Below, piece after piece: positions 53,009-62,249 of a stretch of 64,000 bases of DNA (positions are counted from its first letter, which is position 1; every line of letters starts with the position of its first letter). The position numbers and the translations under genes were made by a program. The notes under the pieces are model-generated. The model did not search any database and was not told the origin of the DNA. It saw only the letters and a program-made list of their open reading frames with translations. The stretch lies in NCBI RefSeq assembly GCF_920984735.1, contig NZ_CAKLBU010000012.1, positions 62,001-126,000 on the forward strand. Direction: 5' to 3'. Source of the DNA: Pedobacter sp. Leaf250 (GTDB lineage Bacteria; Bacteroidota; Bacteroidia; Sphingobacteriales; Sphingobacteriaceae).

Positions 53009-54082
53009 ATGACAATCATTTTTATTATTGCGTTATTGATATTTCCATTTATTAGCTGGCAGATTTATAATATAACCAGAAAAAATGTAAGCACTGGCGT
53101 TAAAGTTATTGAGTTTCTATTTATAGCGGCCCTTGTAATTTCGGTAGGCCTGTTTTGCTTTGCATGGATTTTTAATAGCGATGATTATTATAAGGCAATT
53201 GATATAATTGATGGAGGATATTCGCCATTTTCTTTAAAGCATGTGCCAACACTTGCAGTTTATTTTGTTTTGGCTATGTTTAGCTTGGTTAAATTAAGGT
53301 TTCAAGGCCGGGCCATGCCGCCATTAATATTTGTGTTATGTGTAGTTTTTGTAGTGATCGGCTTCCCAATATCCCTCGCCATTATATTGCAGGTTTCAAA
53401 AATTAAAGCAGACAATAGTGGTATGGGTATCCTATTTGCATTTCTGCCGTTCAGTTATATGATATCTTCAATTTTTGTTCTATTACATACCACTCTAAAT
53501 GAAGCTAAATTGGCATCAAACAGAGTTTATCATAATAAAATTTTAAACTATCTGAATCAGAAAATGGCAACTGTAAGTACACAACCTTTGTGGGTTTTAT
53601 TATTGCTGATACCTGTTTTTATTTTGATTACTGCTATTTTAATGCTTTTCGGTCAGCATGCAAATTCCATAACCAAAGTTTTTACCGAAACCACCACGTG
53701 GGCTTTTTCGCAAAAAACACATCCTCCGTTTTTAGATCATAAAGGGCATTACTTGTGTACAGTTGCTGCCTGCGGCGATCCACAAATAGTTAAACCCATT
53801 CGCTTGGGTAAAAGGCATGGTTACGAAATAATCGTAAATAGACAGTTAATGGTGGCCAATGCTTTTGAAGATCTCATTCAACAATACACACCTGCTTTAC
53901 ATAAAGTGATCAGAAGTTTCTACGATCAATATGGTTATTCTTTATCAAAAAATATTACTTCAGCCAAAGGCTCAAATTTGATTTATATTTTAATGAAACC
54001 ATTAGAATATTTTTTCTTAATTGTGCTTTATTTATGCTGCATAGAGCCCGAAGAACGCATTGCTAAACAATACAGTATGTAA
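53009..54082 (+). CDS. DUF6688-like membrane protein
   Basis: 357-residue polytopic inner-membrane protein. Hydrophobic helices lie near residues 2-17, 33-54, 73-92, 103-127, 142-160 and 195-215, with one near the C-terminus (330-345). A soluble segment contains 'GHYLCTVAACGDPQIVKPIR' and 'GKRHGYEIIVNRQLMVANAF', conserved-looking Cys/His-containing motifs that I associate with DUF6688. Function unknown. It starts 3 bp after the decayed gene and is followed by a lipoprotein gene on the same strand. Confidence 0.62.
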   Translation: MTIIFIIALLIFPFISWQIYNITRKNVSTGVKVIEFLFIAALVISVGLFCFAWIFNSDDYYKAIDIIDGGYSPFSLKHVPTLAVYFVLAMFSLVKLRFQGRAMPPLIFVLCVVFVVIGFPISLAIILQVSKIKADNSGMGILFAFLPFSYMISSIFVLLHTTLNEAKLASNRVYHNKILNYLNQKMATVSTQPLWVLLLLIPVFILITAILMLFGQHANSITKVFTETTTWAFSQKTHPPFLDHKGHYLCTVAACGDPQIVKPIRLGKRHGYEIIVNRQLMVANAFEDLIQQYTPALHKVIRSFYDQYGYSLSKNITSAKGSNLIYILMKPLEYFFLIVLYLCCIEPEERIAKQYSM

Positions 54083-54115
54083 TTTTTTGAGCCTTCATAT
54101 TCATAAAAAACCGTT

Positions 54116-54868
54116 ATGCGAAAATTATATCTTTATTTCATTTTTGTGATTTGTTTTGCTGCATGTAAATCAGATAAAAAAGGAATTCAATCAATAACGA
54201 CTGGTTCTTCTTTTAAAATAGTAGGATTAGATACCTTGTCATCCAATACTGAAAAAACCAAGCCCTCAGTCTCAGTATCAAAAAAGATTTTTACTGATAC
54301 CATAACTTTTATCGAATATGACGACAATGGCGATTATCCACTTTTATTTGCGAAGAAAGGAAACCAAAGAAAAACCTTTATTTATCAAAAAGAGGGTAAA
54401 ATTAATTTTTTACGCGATGATGAATTACGCATCCAATGGAAAGCAGATAGTACCTGGATTTCGGGTGAAGGTGAAAAATTAGAGTTAAGGGAATGGATTG
54501 TAAAAGCATCGAAAATAAAGGATGGCAGCGTTTCCCGATACAGAAAACAAAACCGAAAACCTATTAAGTATTGGCATGCAACAGATGATAGTTACACCGA
54601 TACTTTTAAGGATTATCTCTATACCTTGATAGAATATTATTTAGCCAATACCAAAAATAAATTGGTGTTAGCAAACCAAAAAGCTGATGCCAATTTCAGT
54701 TACTCCATAGAAGATGGTCAGAAAGAAGGTCGATCCTACACTATTATTGGACTTTCGAGCATTGCTGAAGGCCAATCAAATATTAATGCGTGGCTTTATT
54801 TGGATAATGAAACCAGAAAATTTTATGAATATGATTTAGCTCAAGACAAACTATTCGAATTTAAATAA
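54116..54868 (+). CDS. Lipoprotein of unknown function
   Basis: 250-residue predicted lipoprotein with lipobox 'VICFAAC' (Cys17) and a Ser/Thr-rich linker to about residue 60. The mature part shows antiparallel strands ('DTITFIEYDDNGDYPLLFAK', 'RIQWKADSTWISGEGEKLEL') and a C-terminal 'NINAWLYLDNETRKFYEYDL'. It is not recognised and has no enzyme motif. The following 136 bp is non-coding. Confidence 0.62.
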   Translation: MRKLYLYFIFVICFAACKSDKKGIQSITTGSSFKIVGLDTLSSNTEKTKPSVSVSKKIFTDTITFIEYDDNGDYPLLFAKKGNQRKTFIYQKEGKINFLRDDELRIQWKADSTWISGEGEKLELREWIVKASKIKDGSVSRYRKQNRKPIKYWHATDDSYTDTFKDYLYTLIEYYLANTKNKLVLANQKADANFSYSIEDGQKEGRSYTIIGLSSIAEGQSNINAWLYLDNETRKFYEYDLAQDKLFEFK

Positions 54869-55004
54869 TTCGAATGATATTCCAATGAGCCATCCTACAA
54901 ATAATAAGCTAAAACCAGCAGATATAATATAAACTGTTGCGAATAATTAATTGCCAAATAAGACATTTTAAAGAGCTGTATATTTCTTTCACATTGAAGT
55001 AATT

Positions 55005-55646
55005 ATGGAAGATAATAAAACAGTACAAACAGCAGAAAAAATTAAGGCTGCAGCAATGGGTTTTATTGGTGCTGGTATTTTTAGTCAGGGAACCTTATAT
55101 TTTCGTCCACAATCGAGTTATAATGTTCCACGAATATTGTATCCAGTGTTTGAACTTTTGGGGAATAAAGGTTTAGCTGTTGCAATGATTATATTGGGTT
55201 TGCTTTTGCTTTATTTTGGCTTTAGCAAATGGAAAAAGTTTAATGGTAGTCTTAGTGTTTTTAGTTTAATCGGTGGCGTGTCGCTTGCTCTATTTTTCTC
55301 CATATTGCTTTTAACAGGAAAGAAACAGCAAAGCACTCAAGAAATATTAAATGCATCAAATCAAGATCGTGAAAAAGCCATTGCTGGTATGCAAGCGATG
55401 GATAAACCTGATTTCGGAAATAAAGCAATAGACAATCATTTTGTAATCTTTGAAATTAGCCTGAAGCATTATAAGGAGGCTGTTTTGCGAAAAGATGATA
55501 CCGCAGTTGAAGCAAGCCAGGCAGCTTTTGCTAAATGGAATGAACGGGCATCGGCATTAATGCTAAAACTACCTACAATTGCAGAAAAACAGCAAATGGC
55601 CCTATATGTAGGTAAACTAAATATGAAATGGCAGGAAGTAAAGTAG
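55005..55646 (+). CDS. Membrane protein of unknown function
   Basis: 213-residue protein with a short polar N-terminus and hydrophobic helices near residues 15-28, 61-77 and 86-106. A soluble helical C-terminal half follows ('DREKAIAGMQAMDKPDFGNK', 'YKEAVLRKDDTAVEASQAAF', 'RASALMLKLPTIAEKQQMAL'). The C-terminal half looks like a helical bundle lying in the cytoplasm or periplasm. Not recognised. It lies upstream of two further membrane-anchored unknowns. Confidence 0.58.
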   Translation: MEDNKTVQTAEKIKAAAMGFIGAGIFSQGTLYFRPQSSYNVPRILYPVFELLGNKGLAVAMIILGLLLLYFGFSKWKKFNGSLSVFSLIGGVSLALFFSILLLTGKKQQSTQEILNASNQDREKAIAGMQAMDKPDFGNKAIDNHFVIFEISLKHYKEAVLRKDDTAVEASQAAFAKWNERASALMLKLPTIAEKQQMALYVGKLNMKWQEVK

Positions 55647-55683
55647 ACCTATGGAGCGGCGATAGTACAGATAATTTTAGTTG

Positions 55684-56649
55684 ATGAATATCTACAGAAA
55701 GAATATTTTAATAATTCTATTTTCGGTTAGTGGCTTTATATTAAGTATTGCCTACGGCTATTTCTTTCGAAACTTCATCAATCAGCCTAGCTTTCAAATA
55801 AAAGATCAGGAATATAAAATGTTAAGTGAAGGAATTGAATCAGATAAGTACACCATTTCTCTACTATTCAAAAACGGCTCTGCAAGTAATCTTTCAGGGC
55901 CTTATTGTTTTCCTGAAATGAAGAAAACTATTTTTGGTAATAATCATGAAGATAAACGTGAAAAAACATTTTATAAAATAGATAGTTTAGGGGATTTAAC
56001 GGATAGTATTTCATTTTCCAATAATTATAGCACTCATATTTTTGGATCCTATATCCTGCAAGACACAAAATTTTCTAGTTGGATTATTAATGGCGATACC
56101 TTAAAGAAAGATTACATCGAAGTGAATCCCAAAGCTGATTGGAACCAGGAGAAAGTTGATCGAGAATTCTCTCGTTTGAATCAAAAGGCAGAAAGTGTTT
56201 TTTATTTTCAAGCCGATCGCTTGTGGGGATATGATGATCCTAAAAGAAAAAATCAAATAGATAAAGCAGTATTTTTAATCGGTGGTAAATGGTATGCGCT
56301 TTATGGAACGAACCTTTATGTTAATTTAGACGATCTTCCAACTGATCAATTAAACAACCTGGTGCCAAATAACAGTCGGTTTGATAAACCAAACAATATT
56401 GTTTATGTAGCAGACTTTCAGAAAACCAACAGGATTAAAAAGAATAGGTGGGATGGTTTCGCTTACCTTAACTTATTTTACAAAACTGATACTATAAAAA
56501 TAAAATTAAAGCTAACCCAAAATGAAACACTTAAACAGGGTGAAAGTAAGTATGCTTGGTACAATGTAGAATATTACAAACCAAATGGTTTACCATACGC
56601 ATTTATAGTTCAGGATAATGTTTATTATATAATTAAAAGTAGAAAATAG
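55684..56649 (+). CDS. Membrane-anchored protein of unknown function
   Basis: 321-residue protein with one N-terminal membrane anchor or signal helix ('ILIILFSVSGFILSIAYGYF', residues about 7-26). A large extracytoplasmic beta-rich domain follows ('YTISLLFKNGSASNLSGPYC', 'AVFLIGGKWYALYGTNLYVN'). ATG at 55684 is taken in place of the TTG directly before it. No conserved catalytic signature is seen. It ends 1 bp before the next gene's TTG start, so the pair is probably coupled. Confidence 0.58.
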   Translation: MNIYRKNILIILFSVSGFILSIAYGYFFRNFINQPSFQIKDQEYKMLSEGIESDKYTISLLFKNGSASNLSGPYCFPEMKKTIFGNNHEDKREKTFYKIDSLGDLTDSISFSNNYSTHIFGSYILQDTKFSSWIINGDTLKKDYIEVNPKADWNQEKVDREFSRLNQKAESVFYFQADRLWGYDDPKRKNQIDKAVFLIGGKWYALYGTNLYVNLDDLPTDQLNNLVPNNSRFDKPNNIVYVADFQKTNRIKKNRWDGFAYLNLFYKTDTIKIKLKLTQNETLKQGESKYAWYNVEYYKPNGLPYAFIVQDNVYYIIKSRK

Positions 56650-56650
56650 A

Positions 56651-57100
56651 TTGAGAATTAAATTATCATTTTTAAAGGCTTTTTTAATTTCACTGGTAAC
56701 TACTATCGGGTTGTTGATTTATGTATTTGCAAATCCGGAATTAAACAGCGGCTATGCAGGTTTATTTTTCTTAAGCATTAGCCCGGCAGTATTAATAGGA
56801 ATTATTGGATATTGCTACCTTATAAAACTATTGGATAAACTAAATATTCTTGCACCCCATTTCATTTTTAGGTATTTGGTACCTTTTTCGGTAATATCAT
56901 TAGCCATTTGGATTGCGATAAATTGCGGTGATGATCCTTACATTGAGGCTTATCAACAAGATAATTTTCAAGATTATATTACTTATTTTTTTGATTTTGC
57001 ACTATCTGTTTTATTGCCATTAGCAATAACTTTAGCCGCCATTACAGCAATGCTGCATATCGGGAATGATGAAACAATGAACGATCAAAACCAACAATAG
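56651..57100 (+). CDS. Four-helix membrane protein of unknown function, TTG start
   Basis: 149-residue protein with four hydrophobic segments (about residues 7-24, 36-58, 70-93 and 114-137). A polar loop 'NCGDDPYIEAYQQDNFQDY' lies before the last helix. No ATG exists near the start; TTG at 56651, 1 bp after the preceding stop, gives 'RIKLSFLKAFLISLVTTIGL', a convincing first helix. Not recognised. It is the last gene of the lipoprotein/membrane island. Confidence 0.5.
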   Translation: MRIKLSFLKAFLISLVTTIGLLIYVFANPELNSGYAGLFFLSISPAVLIGIIGYCYLIKLLDKLNILAPHFIFRYLVPFSVISLAIWIAINCGDDPYIEAYQQDNFQDYITYFFDFALSVLLPLAITLAAITAMLHIGNDETMNDQNQQ

Positions 57101-57147
57101 TTGTGGAATATTTGATCTTATCAATTTATTACTTTAATAATATAATT

Positions 57148-57175
57148 TTTGTTTAACAATTAGCCATTATTTTTG
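57148..57175 (+). promoter_or_regulatory. Probable promoter of the alcohol dehydrogenase gene
   Basis: The -33-like TTTG (57148-57151) and the -7 box TATTTTTG (57168-57175, matching TAnnTTTG) are separated by 16 bp, slightly shorter than typical for Bacteroidota. The start codon follows 29 bp later. Confidence 0.5.
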
Positions 57176-57204
57176 TTCAAGTATAATTAACTAAAATTTA
57201 TAAA

Positions 57205-58248
57205 ATGATTGCAACAAAAGGATATGCGGCACAAAACCCAGGTACAGACTTAGCACCTTGGGATTTTGAACGCCGCGAAGTTGGACCACATGATGTTCAA
57301 TTCGAAATATTATTCTGTGGCGTTTGCCACTCAGATTTACACCAAATTAAAAATGACTGGTTTCCAGGTATTTTTCCGATGGTTCCAGGGCATGAAATTG
57401 TGGGACGTGTTATTAAAGTGGGCGATCATGTAAAGAAATTTAAAGTAGGCGACTTGGCTGGTACGGGCTGTATGGTAGATTCTTGTCAGGTTTGCGAAAA
57501 CTGCAAGCAGGATTTGGAACAATACTGTTTAGAAGGAAATACTCAAACCTATAACGGCTTAGAAAGAGATGGCAAAACGCCAACTTATGGTGGTTATTCT
57601 AACTCGATAGTAGTTAGAGAAGAGTTTGTTTTGCATGTTTCTGACAAATTAAATTTAGCTGCGGTTGCGCCATTATTATGTGCGGGCATTACCACTTATT
57701 CTCCATTAAGACATTGGAAAGTAGGTAAAGGACATAAACTTGCGGTGCTTGGACTTGGTGGTTTAGGGCATATGGCCGTTAAATTTGGAGTGGCTTTTGG
57801 CGCTGAAGTTACTGTTTTAAGTACATCTCCAAAAAAAGAGGAAGATGCTAAAAAACTTGGTGCGCACCATTTTGTAGTAACTACTGACCGCGAACAGGTT
57901 AAAGCTGCCAAAGGAACTTTCGATTTTATTCTGGATACGGTATCAGCAGAACATGATTTTAATATGTATCTATCATTGTTGAGAACAAACGGAGTACATA
58001 TTTGCGTTGGTGTTCCGCCGAAACCTGCTGAAATTGCTGCTTTTAGTTTATTAGGTGGTAGAAAAAGCCTTGCAGGCTCAGGAATTGGCGGTATTGCTGA
58101 AACTCAAGAAATGTTAGATTTCTGTGCAGAAAACAATATCGTTTCAGATATCGAAATGATTGATATGAAAGATATTCATAACGCTTACGAGCGCATGGAA
58201 AAAGGGGATGTTCGTTATCGTTTTGTAATTGATATGGCTACTTTGTAA
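57205..58248 (+). CDS. NAD(P)-dependent zinc alcohol dehydrogenase (cinnamyl alcohol dehydrogenase/YahK-like)
   Basis: 347-residue cytoplasmic medium-chain dehydrogenase reducing aldehydes or oxidising alcohols. Catalytic zinc ligands are in 'CGVCHSDLHQIKNDW' (Cys, His) and 'PGHEIVGRV' (His-Glu). The structural zinc comes from 'CQVCENCKQDLEQYC'. The cofactor loop is 'VLGLGGLGHMAVKFGVAFGA', and 'VLSTSPKKEEDAKKLGA', with Ser/Lys after strand 2, suggests NADP+. 'CAGITTYSPLRHW' is characteristic of the CAD/YahK group. It is monocistronic, with a promoter upstream and a terminator downstream, and is unrelated to the sugar dehydrogenases upstream. Confidence 0.93.
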   Translation: MIATKGYAAQNPGTDLAPWDFERREVGPHDVQFEILFCGVCHSDLHQIKNDWFPGIFPMVPGHEIVGRVIKVGDHVKKFKVGDLAGTGCMVDSCQVCENCKQDLEQYCLEGNTQTYNGLERDGKTPTYGGYSNSIVVREEFVLHVSDKLNLAAVAPLLCAGITTYSPLRHWKVGKGHKLAVLGLGGLGHMAVKFGVAFGAEVTVLSTSPKKEEDAKKLGAHHFVVTTDREQVKAAKGTFDFILDTVSAEHDFNMYLSLLRTNGVHICVGVPPKPAEIAAFSLLGGRKSLAGSGIGGIAETQEMLDFCAENNIVSDIEMIDMKDIHNAYERMEKGDVRYRFVIDMATL

Positions 58249-58269
58249 GAGAAGTATGCCGTAATTTAA

Positions 58270-58306
58270 ATGCCCAGCAGATTTAAATTTGCTGGGCATT
58301 TTTGTT
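58270..58306 (+). terminator. Rho-independent terminator of the alcohol dehydrogenase gene
   Basis: 'atgcccagca' and 'tgctgggcat' form a perfect 10 bp stem around a short AT loop, followed by TTTTTGTTT. It lies between convergent genes. Confidence 0.9.
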
Positions 58307-58343
58307 TCTGTTAATTATGTTTGATAAATAGTTAGCAAAATCA

Positions 58344-60818
58344 TTAAAAAATCTTCGACAAAGTAAACATCACATTTCTAGGTTCTCCTGGGAAAATCCG
58401 GGTATAATTATAACCTGCAATCCAATATTTTTGATCGGTTAAATTATTCAGATTCATGGCCAACCTTATTTTGTTGATGGTATAATAAGCGGCAATGTCC
58501 AAAGTTGTGTAGGAAGGAAGCTGAAGACTGAGGATTTCTGTATTTCTAACAGAACTGTAATTTAATCCTGCACCTAAACCTAATCCTGCAAAAAGACCGT
58601 TTTGGATCCCATATTTAAGCCAGAGATTGGATAAGTGCTTTGGGGCATTGGCTTTTTGTAAACCTTGTTCAGTTGAAAGGCCCTGGACTATTATTGCTTT
58701 ATTCAAAGCATAGTTTGCATTAACTGATAGATTTGGCAAAATATTTCCGATGATTTCGATTTCCATACCACTGGAACGCTCTTCACCACGCTGCCTTAGC
58801 AAATCCGTATTAACAGGGTCGTTTGCACTAACCAGGGTGTTTTTCTGCTCAATTCTATAAACTGATAAGTTAAGAGCCAATCTATTTTCAAAGAAATTTC
58901 CTTTTGCACCAGCCTCGATCATATTACTGGTAGAAGGTGCAAATGGTCCACCATTATTGGGGTTGTTGAATGTGGATGGACTTTGCGGCTGATAACCTTC
59001 GGTATAGGTTGTATAAATATTAACCAGTGGATGTATTGCATAAACCACTCCAGCTCTTGGGATGATTGCCTTTTGAACAATACGGGTTTCGTTTGATTCC
59101 TTGAAGTTGGTGTAGTCTGTATAATATTCTCCACGAATACCTAATAAAACCTGAAGTTTACCAAATGTGATCTGATCCTGAAAGTAACCTGCATTTACAG
59201 CATATTTACTTTGTGCATAAATAGTTGGCGAGAAGAAATAACCTGTTGTGCTGCGGATTGGATATTGTACTTTCTGCAAATCAAAATGTGCAACGTTTGG
59301 CACAGGATTGCCCGATGCATCCAATAAGTAATCACTTTTTCTGGCAGGGTTATAGCTATTGATGGCGCCCGTATTGGTGGCATTTCTGTAACCACGGGCA
59401 ACATTTTGTGTGCTGCCCACCGGTCTGATTTGCTGTATGAAATCATAACCCAAAAGCAAGGTATGGGCAAAAGCTCCGTGTTTTAGTTTGTATCGGAAAA
59501 AAGCATTGATATTATCCGAACTAATCTTCTGCAACCTGTCGAATACCTGCATGGCAACTTTGGAAGGGATTTCCTTTCCGTTTCCGTCGACAGCAAAAAT
59601 ATTGCTCGTACGATGTTCCAAAAGCTTTTCGTCCCAGGCAAATTTCATATATGAGGCATTGATAGATAGATTTTCATTGAAATCATGAGTCAGGCCAAGA
59701 TTCAACTGCAGGTTTTTAACCTTATAAAAATCATTGGGTGCACCTATTGCCAAACTGATTGGTGTGGCGTATATATCGTTGACAGCGCTTGCCCCAAAAA
59801 TTGGCTGCCCACGGTCTATTTTACTGTTATTTTGATTGTAAACCAAATCAACATTAATCCTTGTCTTTTCTGATGGTAAAAAACTAAAGGAAGGTGCAAT
59901 CATGTAATTTTCGGCACCTTGCAAATTCCTGAAACTCTCATAATTACTATATGCGGCATTTAAACGATAAAGGATTGTACTGTCTTGATTAACTGGTCCT
60001 GTAAAATCCGCCGACCCTTTTAAAGTGTTGAAACTTGCACCGGAAAAGCTAAGTCCATATCGTTTCTCGGCTATTGGTTTTTTGGTCACAAAATTTATGG
60101 TTCCTCCGGGTACGGCATTTCCGAAGAGTGCAGATGCGGGCCCTTTAACCACTTCAATCCGTTCGAGATTTGCGGTTACCGGCTGGTCAAAATAGCCAAA
60201 TGCTGCCCTAAGTCCGTTGATTAACCTGGGCTGGTTTTCGCCACTCCGAAAGCCGCGAATCACAATATCGTTATAATTGGAATATCGGTTTACGCCACTC
60301 ATTACTTTGGTTGCGTCCCAGGCCCGTTCAATTTGTCGATCCGCTAATAACTCTTTTGTCACCACGCTCACCGATTGTGGAATATCTTTTAAATAAGTGG
60401 CGGTTCGGGTTGCACCAAATGTATAATCACTTTTGTAGGTGCTTTCCTTTCTCCCAAGAATTTCAACCTGCTGAAGCTCATCAGACGACGATTCCATTAC
60501 AATCTGTAAATGTTCTGCGTCACTTTTTTGTGTATCAATATTTCTTGAGATGGATTTATAACCCACGGCAGAAAAAAATAACTTAAACTTTCCAGCCTGT
60601 GACAATAAAAGTTTGAAATTCCCATGCTCATCTGTTGATGCAGAAAGATCTAACGTTTTTAGGCTAACCGTAACGCCTGACAGTTGCTCATCCTGCTGAT
60701 TCACAACTTTTCCAGTGATCAGCAGGTTTGAGGTTTGCCCGAAAGTATCGCTAACGGGACATATAAATAGGTATAAAAAGGCCATGAAAATCCATAGCCG
60801 GATATTAATTGAGTTCAT
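58344..60818 (-). CDS. TonB-dependent siderophore-type receptor
   Basis: 824-residue outer-membrane receptor for energy-dependent uptake of an iron-siderophore or similar complex. The signal peptide ends 'VSDTFGQ'. A CarboxypepD_reg-like domain (residues about 30-115) begins 'LLITGKVVNQQDEQLSGVTV'. The plug domain begins 'TATYLKDIPQSVSVVTKELL' and includes 'VIRGFRSGENQPRLINGLRA' and 'VEVVKGPASALFGNAVPGGT'. A 22-strand barrel follows, with 'TEGYQPQSPSTFNNPNNGG' and a terminal aromatic in 'NVMFTLSKIF'. The 'IPQSVSVV' plug signature is typical of the siderophore class. It is downstream of ABC-exporter genes on the same strand, with a 45 bp gap. Confidence 0.95.
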   Translation of the reverse strand: MNSINIRLWIFMAFLYLFICPVSDTFGQTSNLLITGKVVNQQDEQLSGVTVSLKTLDLSASTDEHGNFKLLLSQAGKFKLFFSAVGYKSISRNIDTQKSDAEHLQIVMESSSDELQQVEILGRKESTYKSDYTFGATRTATYLKDIPQSVSVVTKELLADRQIERAWDATKVMSGVNRYSNYNDIVIRGFRSGENQPRLINGLRAAFGYFDQPVTANLERIEVVKGPASALFGNAVPGGTINFVTKKPIAEKRYGLSFSGASFNTLKGSADFTGPVNQDSTILYRLNAAYSNYESFRNLQGAENYMIAPSFSFLPSEKTRINVDLVYNQNNSKIDRGQPIFGASAVNDIYATPISLAIGAPNDFYKVKNLQLNLGLTHDFNENLSINASYMKFAWDEKLLEHRTSNIFAVDGNGKEIPSKVAMQVFDRLQKISSDNINAFFRYKLKHGAFAHTLLLGYDFIQQIRPVGSTQNVARGYRNATNTGAINSYNPARKSDYLLDASGNPVPNVAHFDLQKVQYPIRSTTGYFFSPTIYAQSKYAVNAGYFQDQITFGKLQVLLGIRGEYYTDYTNFKESNETRIVQKAIIPRAGVVYAIHPLVNIYTTYTEGYQPQSPSTFNNPNNGGPFAPSTSNMIEAGAKGNFFENRLALNLSVYRIEQKNTLVSANDPVNTDLLRQRGEERSSGMEIEIIGNILPNLSVNANYALNKAIIVQGLSTEQGLQKANAPKHLSNLWLKYGIQNGLFAGLGLGAGLNYSSVRNTEILSLQLPSYTTLDIAAYYTINKIRLAMNLNNLTDQKYWIAGYNYTRIFPGEPRNVMFTLSKIF

Positions 60819-60863
60819 CTGGTTATTATTGTTTGTTTGCTTTGAGTGATGTAGCTAAGCGTG

Positions 60864-62249
60864 TTATTCTAAAATATTATTCGAGGATTTGTAAATAATT
60901 AAGCCTGCAAGAATGGCGATTACGGTTGCACCCATCATAGCAATTAAACCATTAAAGATCTGTAGATCATCTGCCTTTGACCTAAAACTCATTTGCGGCT
61001 CACTGGCAAAATCATCATGTGTGAATGGTAAATTTTTAAAAAGAAAGGGATAATAAAATTTTTTTAAGCGCTCATGGTAATTCTTGCTCGCTAATAAGAA
61101 ATCAAGCTGCGCCTGAAAACCCGTTCCAGAAATACCATTTATGGTCTGCTGAAGTTTTGCTGCTGGTGATAGCATATCAAGATTTGCACTTAATGCAGCT
61201 CTTGTAGTTAGTTTCTGCATATAATTTTCGAAAAGAGATTCTACTGATGCATCACCAAGCTCCTGAAAAGCAAAATACCATTTCCACTTAAAGGCACCCT
61301 CCACAGATGTAGTATCTTTAAATTGAGGGTAACGCTGAAAAAAGCGTTTCATGGTTTCAGCCCTGGGTTTGTCCCAGCCCGAATGAACTTCCTGCCTCTG
61401 TTTCAGACTTATCGCCAAACCTTCATCAACAGGAATTTTTACCTCGCTATAAGTTTTTGCCAATACCGGAAAAATAACCACTAATAACAGCCAGATGCCC
61501 AAAAGTGAAACGGCATTAAAAGCCGAATTGCGTTTGATGGCAATAATGGCAAAGGAAACTGAAAACCAGAAAAGTGCATAAAGCAATATAGCCATTAGCC
61601 AGGTCAATGCCCTTGCATCAATAACAACATCAGCCCATAACCATCCGGTAATGGATAATGTGAAAACAATAACAGCAACAACAATAAACCTAAAAGTGAG
61701 TTTGGCAAGCAAGAAAGTAGAAAGCTTTACCGGAAAAGATAATACCAGTGCCAGCGTTCCCTGTTCCCTTTCGGAAGAGAGCACATTAAAACTTATCGAA
61801 ATGATAAATAGGGGCAATAGAAAAACAAAAACAAAGGCTAAATCGAAACTTCCAACAGATAATTTAAATGGGTTGGTGTTTTCAGATGCATATAATTGGT
61901 TTTGAACCGCTAATAACCGAAGCTTTAAATAGGAGGGGGCAACATCCCGCTGACCAATGGAAAGTTTTGCCCAGTTGTCTGGTAAATTTTTAGCAAAAGT
62001 CGAATGATAATAACCAATATCGCCTGCGTCAGCATCAGCTGGAAATTTTTGCTTCATTTCCGCAATGTTTTCCTGATAGAGTTTATCAAGCGCTTCAAGT
62101 TTTGATTTTTGGTTATTGATTAAGCTGCTCCCAGAATAAATACCGTATAAACCAGACAAAAGAATTAACATTGCGAAAAGCAACATGCTGCGCTCAGAAC
62201 GGAAGTTTAACCATTCAAAATAAGTCAGTGTACGAAATTGCTTGATCAT
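60864..62249 (-). CDS. ABC transporter permease, DUF3526 type (second subunit)
   Basis: 461-residue inner-membrane ABC-2-type permease. The ATG at 62249 ('MIKQFRTLTYFEWLNFRSER') overlaps the upstream stop (ATGA) and is preferred over longer starts inside that gene. A first helix ('MLLFAMLILLSGLYGIYSGS') is followed by an extracytoplasmic domain (about 45-135). A cluster of helices then begins with 'LAFVFVFLLPLFIISISFNV'. The coupling loop 'SSEREQGTLALVLSFPVKLS' lies in it, then a second periplasmic region and a last helix. DUF3526 permeases occur as pairs with one ATPase; substrate unknown. Confidence 0.87.
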   Translation of the reverse strand: MIKQFRTLTYFEWLNFRSERSMLLFAMLILLSGLYGIYSGSSLINNQKSKLEALDKLYQENIAEMKQKFPADADAGDIGYYHSTFAKNLPDNWAKLSIGQRDVAPSYLKLRLLAVQNQLYASENTNPFKLSVGSFDLAFVFVFLLPLFIISISFNVLSSEREQGTLALVLSFPVKLSTFLLAKLTFRFIVVAVIVFTLSITGWLWADVVIDARALTWLMAILLYALFWFSVSFAIIAIKRNSAFNAVSLLGIWLLLVVIFPVLAKTYSEVKIPVDEGLAISLKQRQEVHSGWDKPRAETMKRFFQRYPQFKDTTSVEGAFKWKWYFAFQELGDASVESLFENYMQKLTTRAALSANLDMLSPAAKLQQTINGISGTGFQAQLDFLLASKNYHERLKKFYYPFLFKNLPFTHDDFASEPQMSFRSKADDLQIFNGLIAMMGATVIAILAGLIIYKSSNNILE

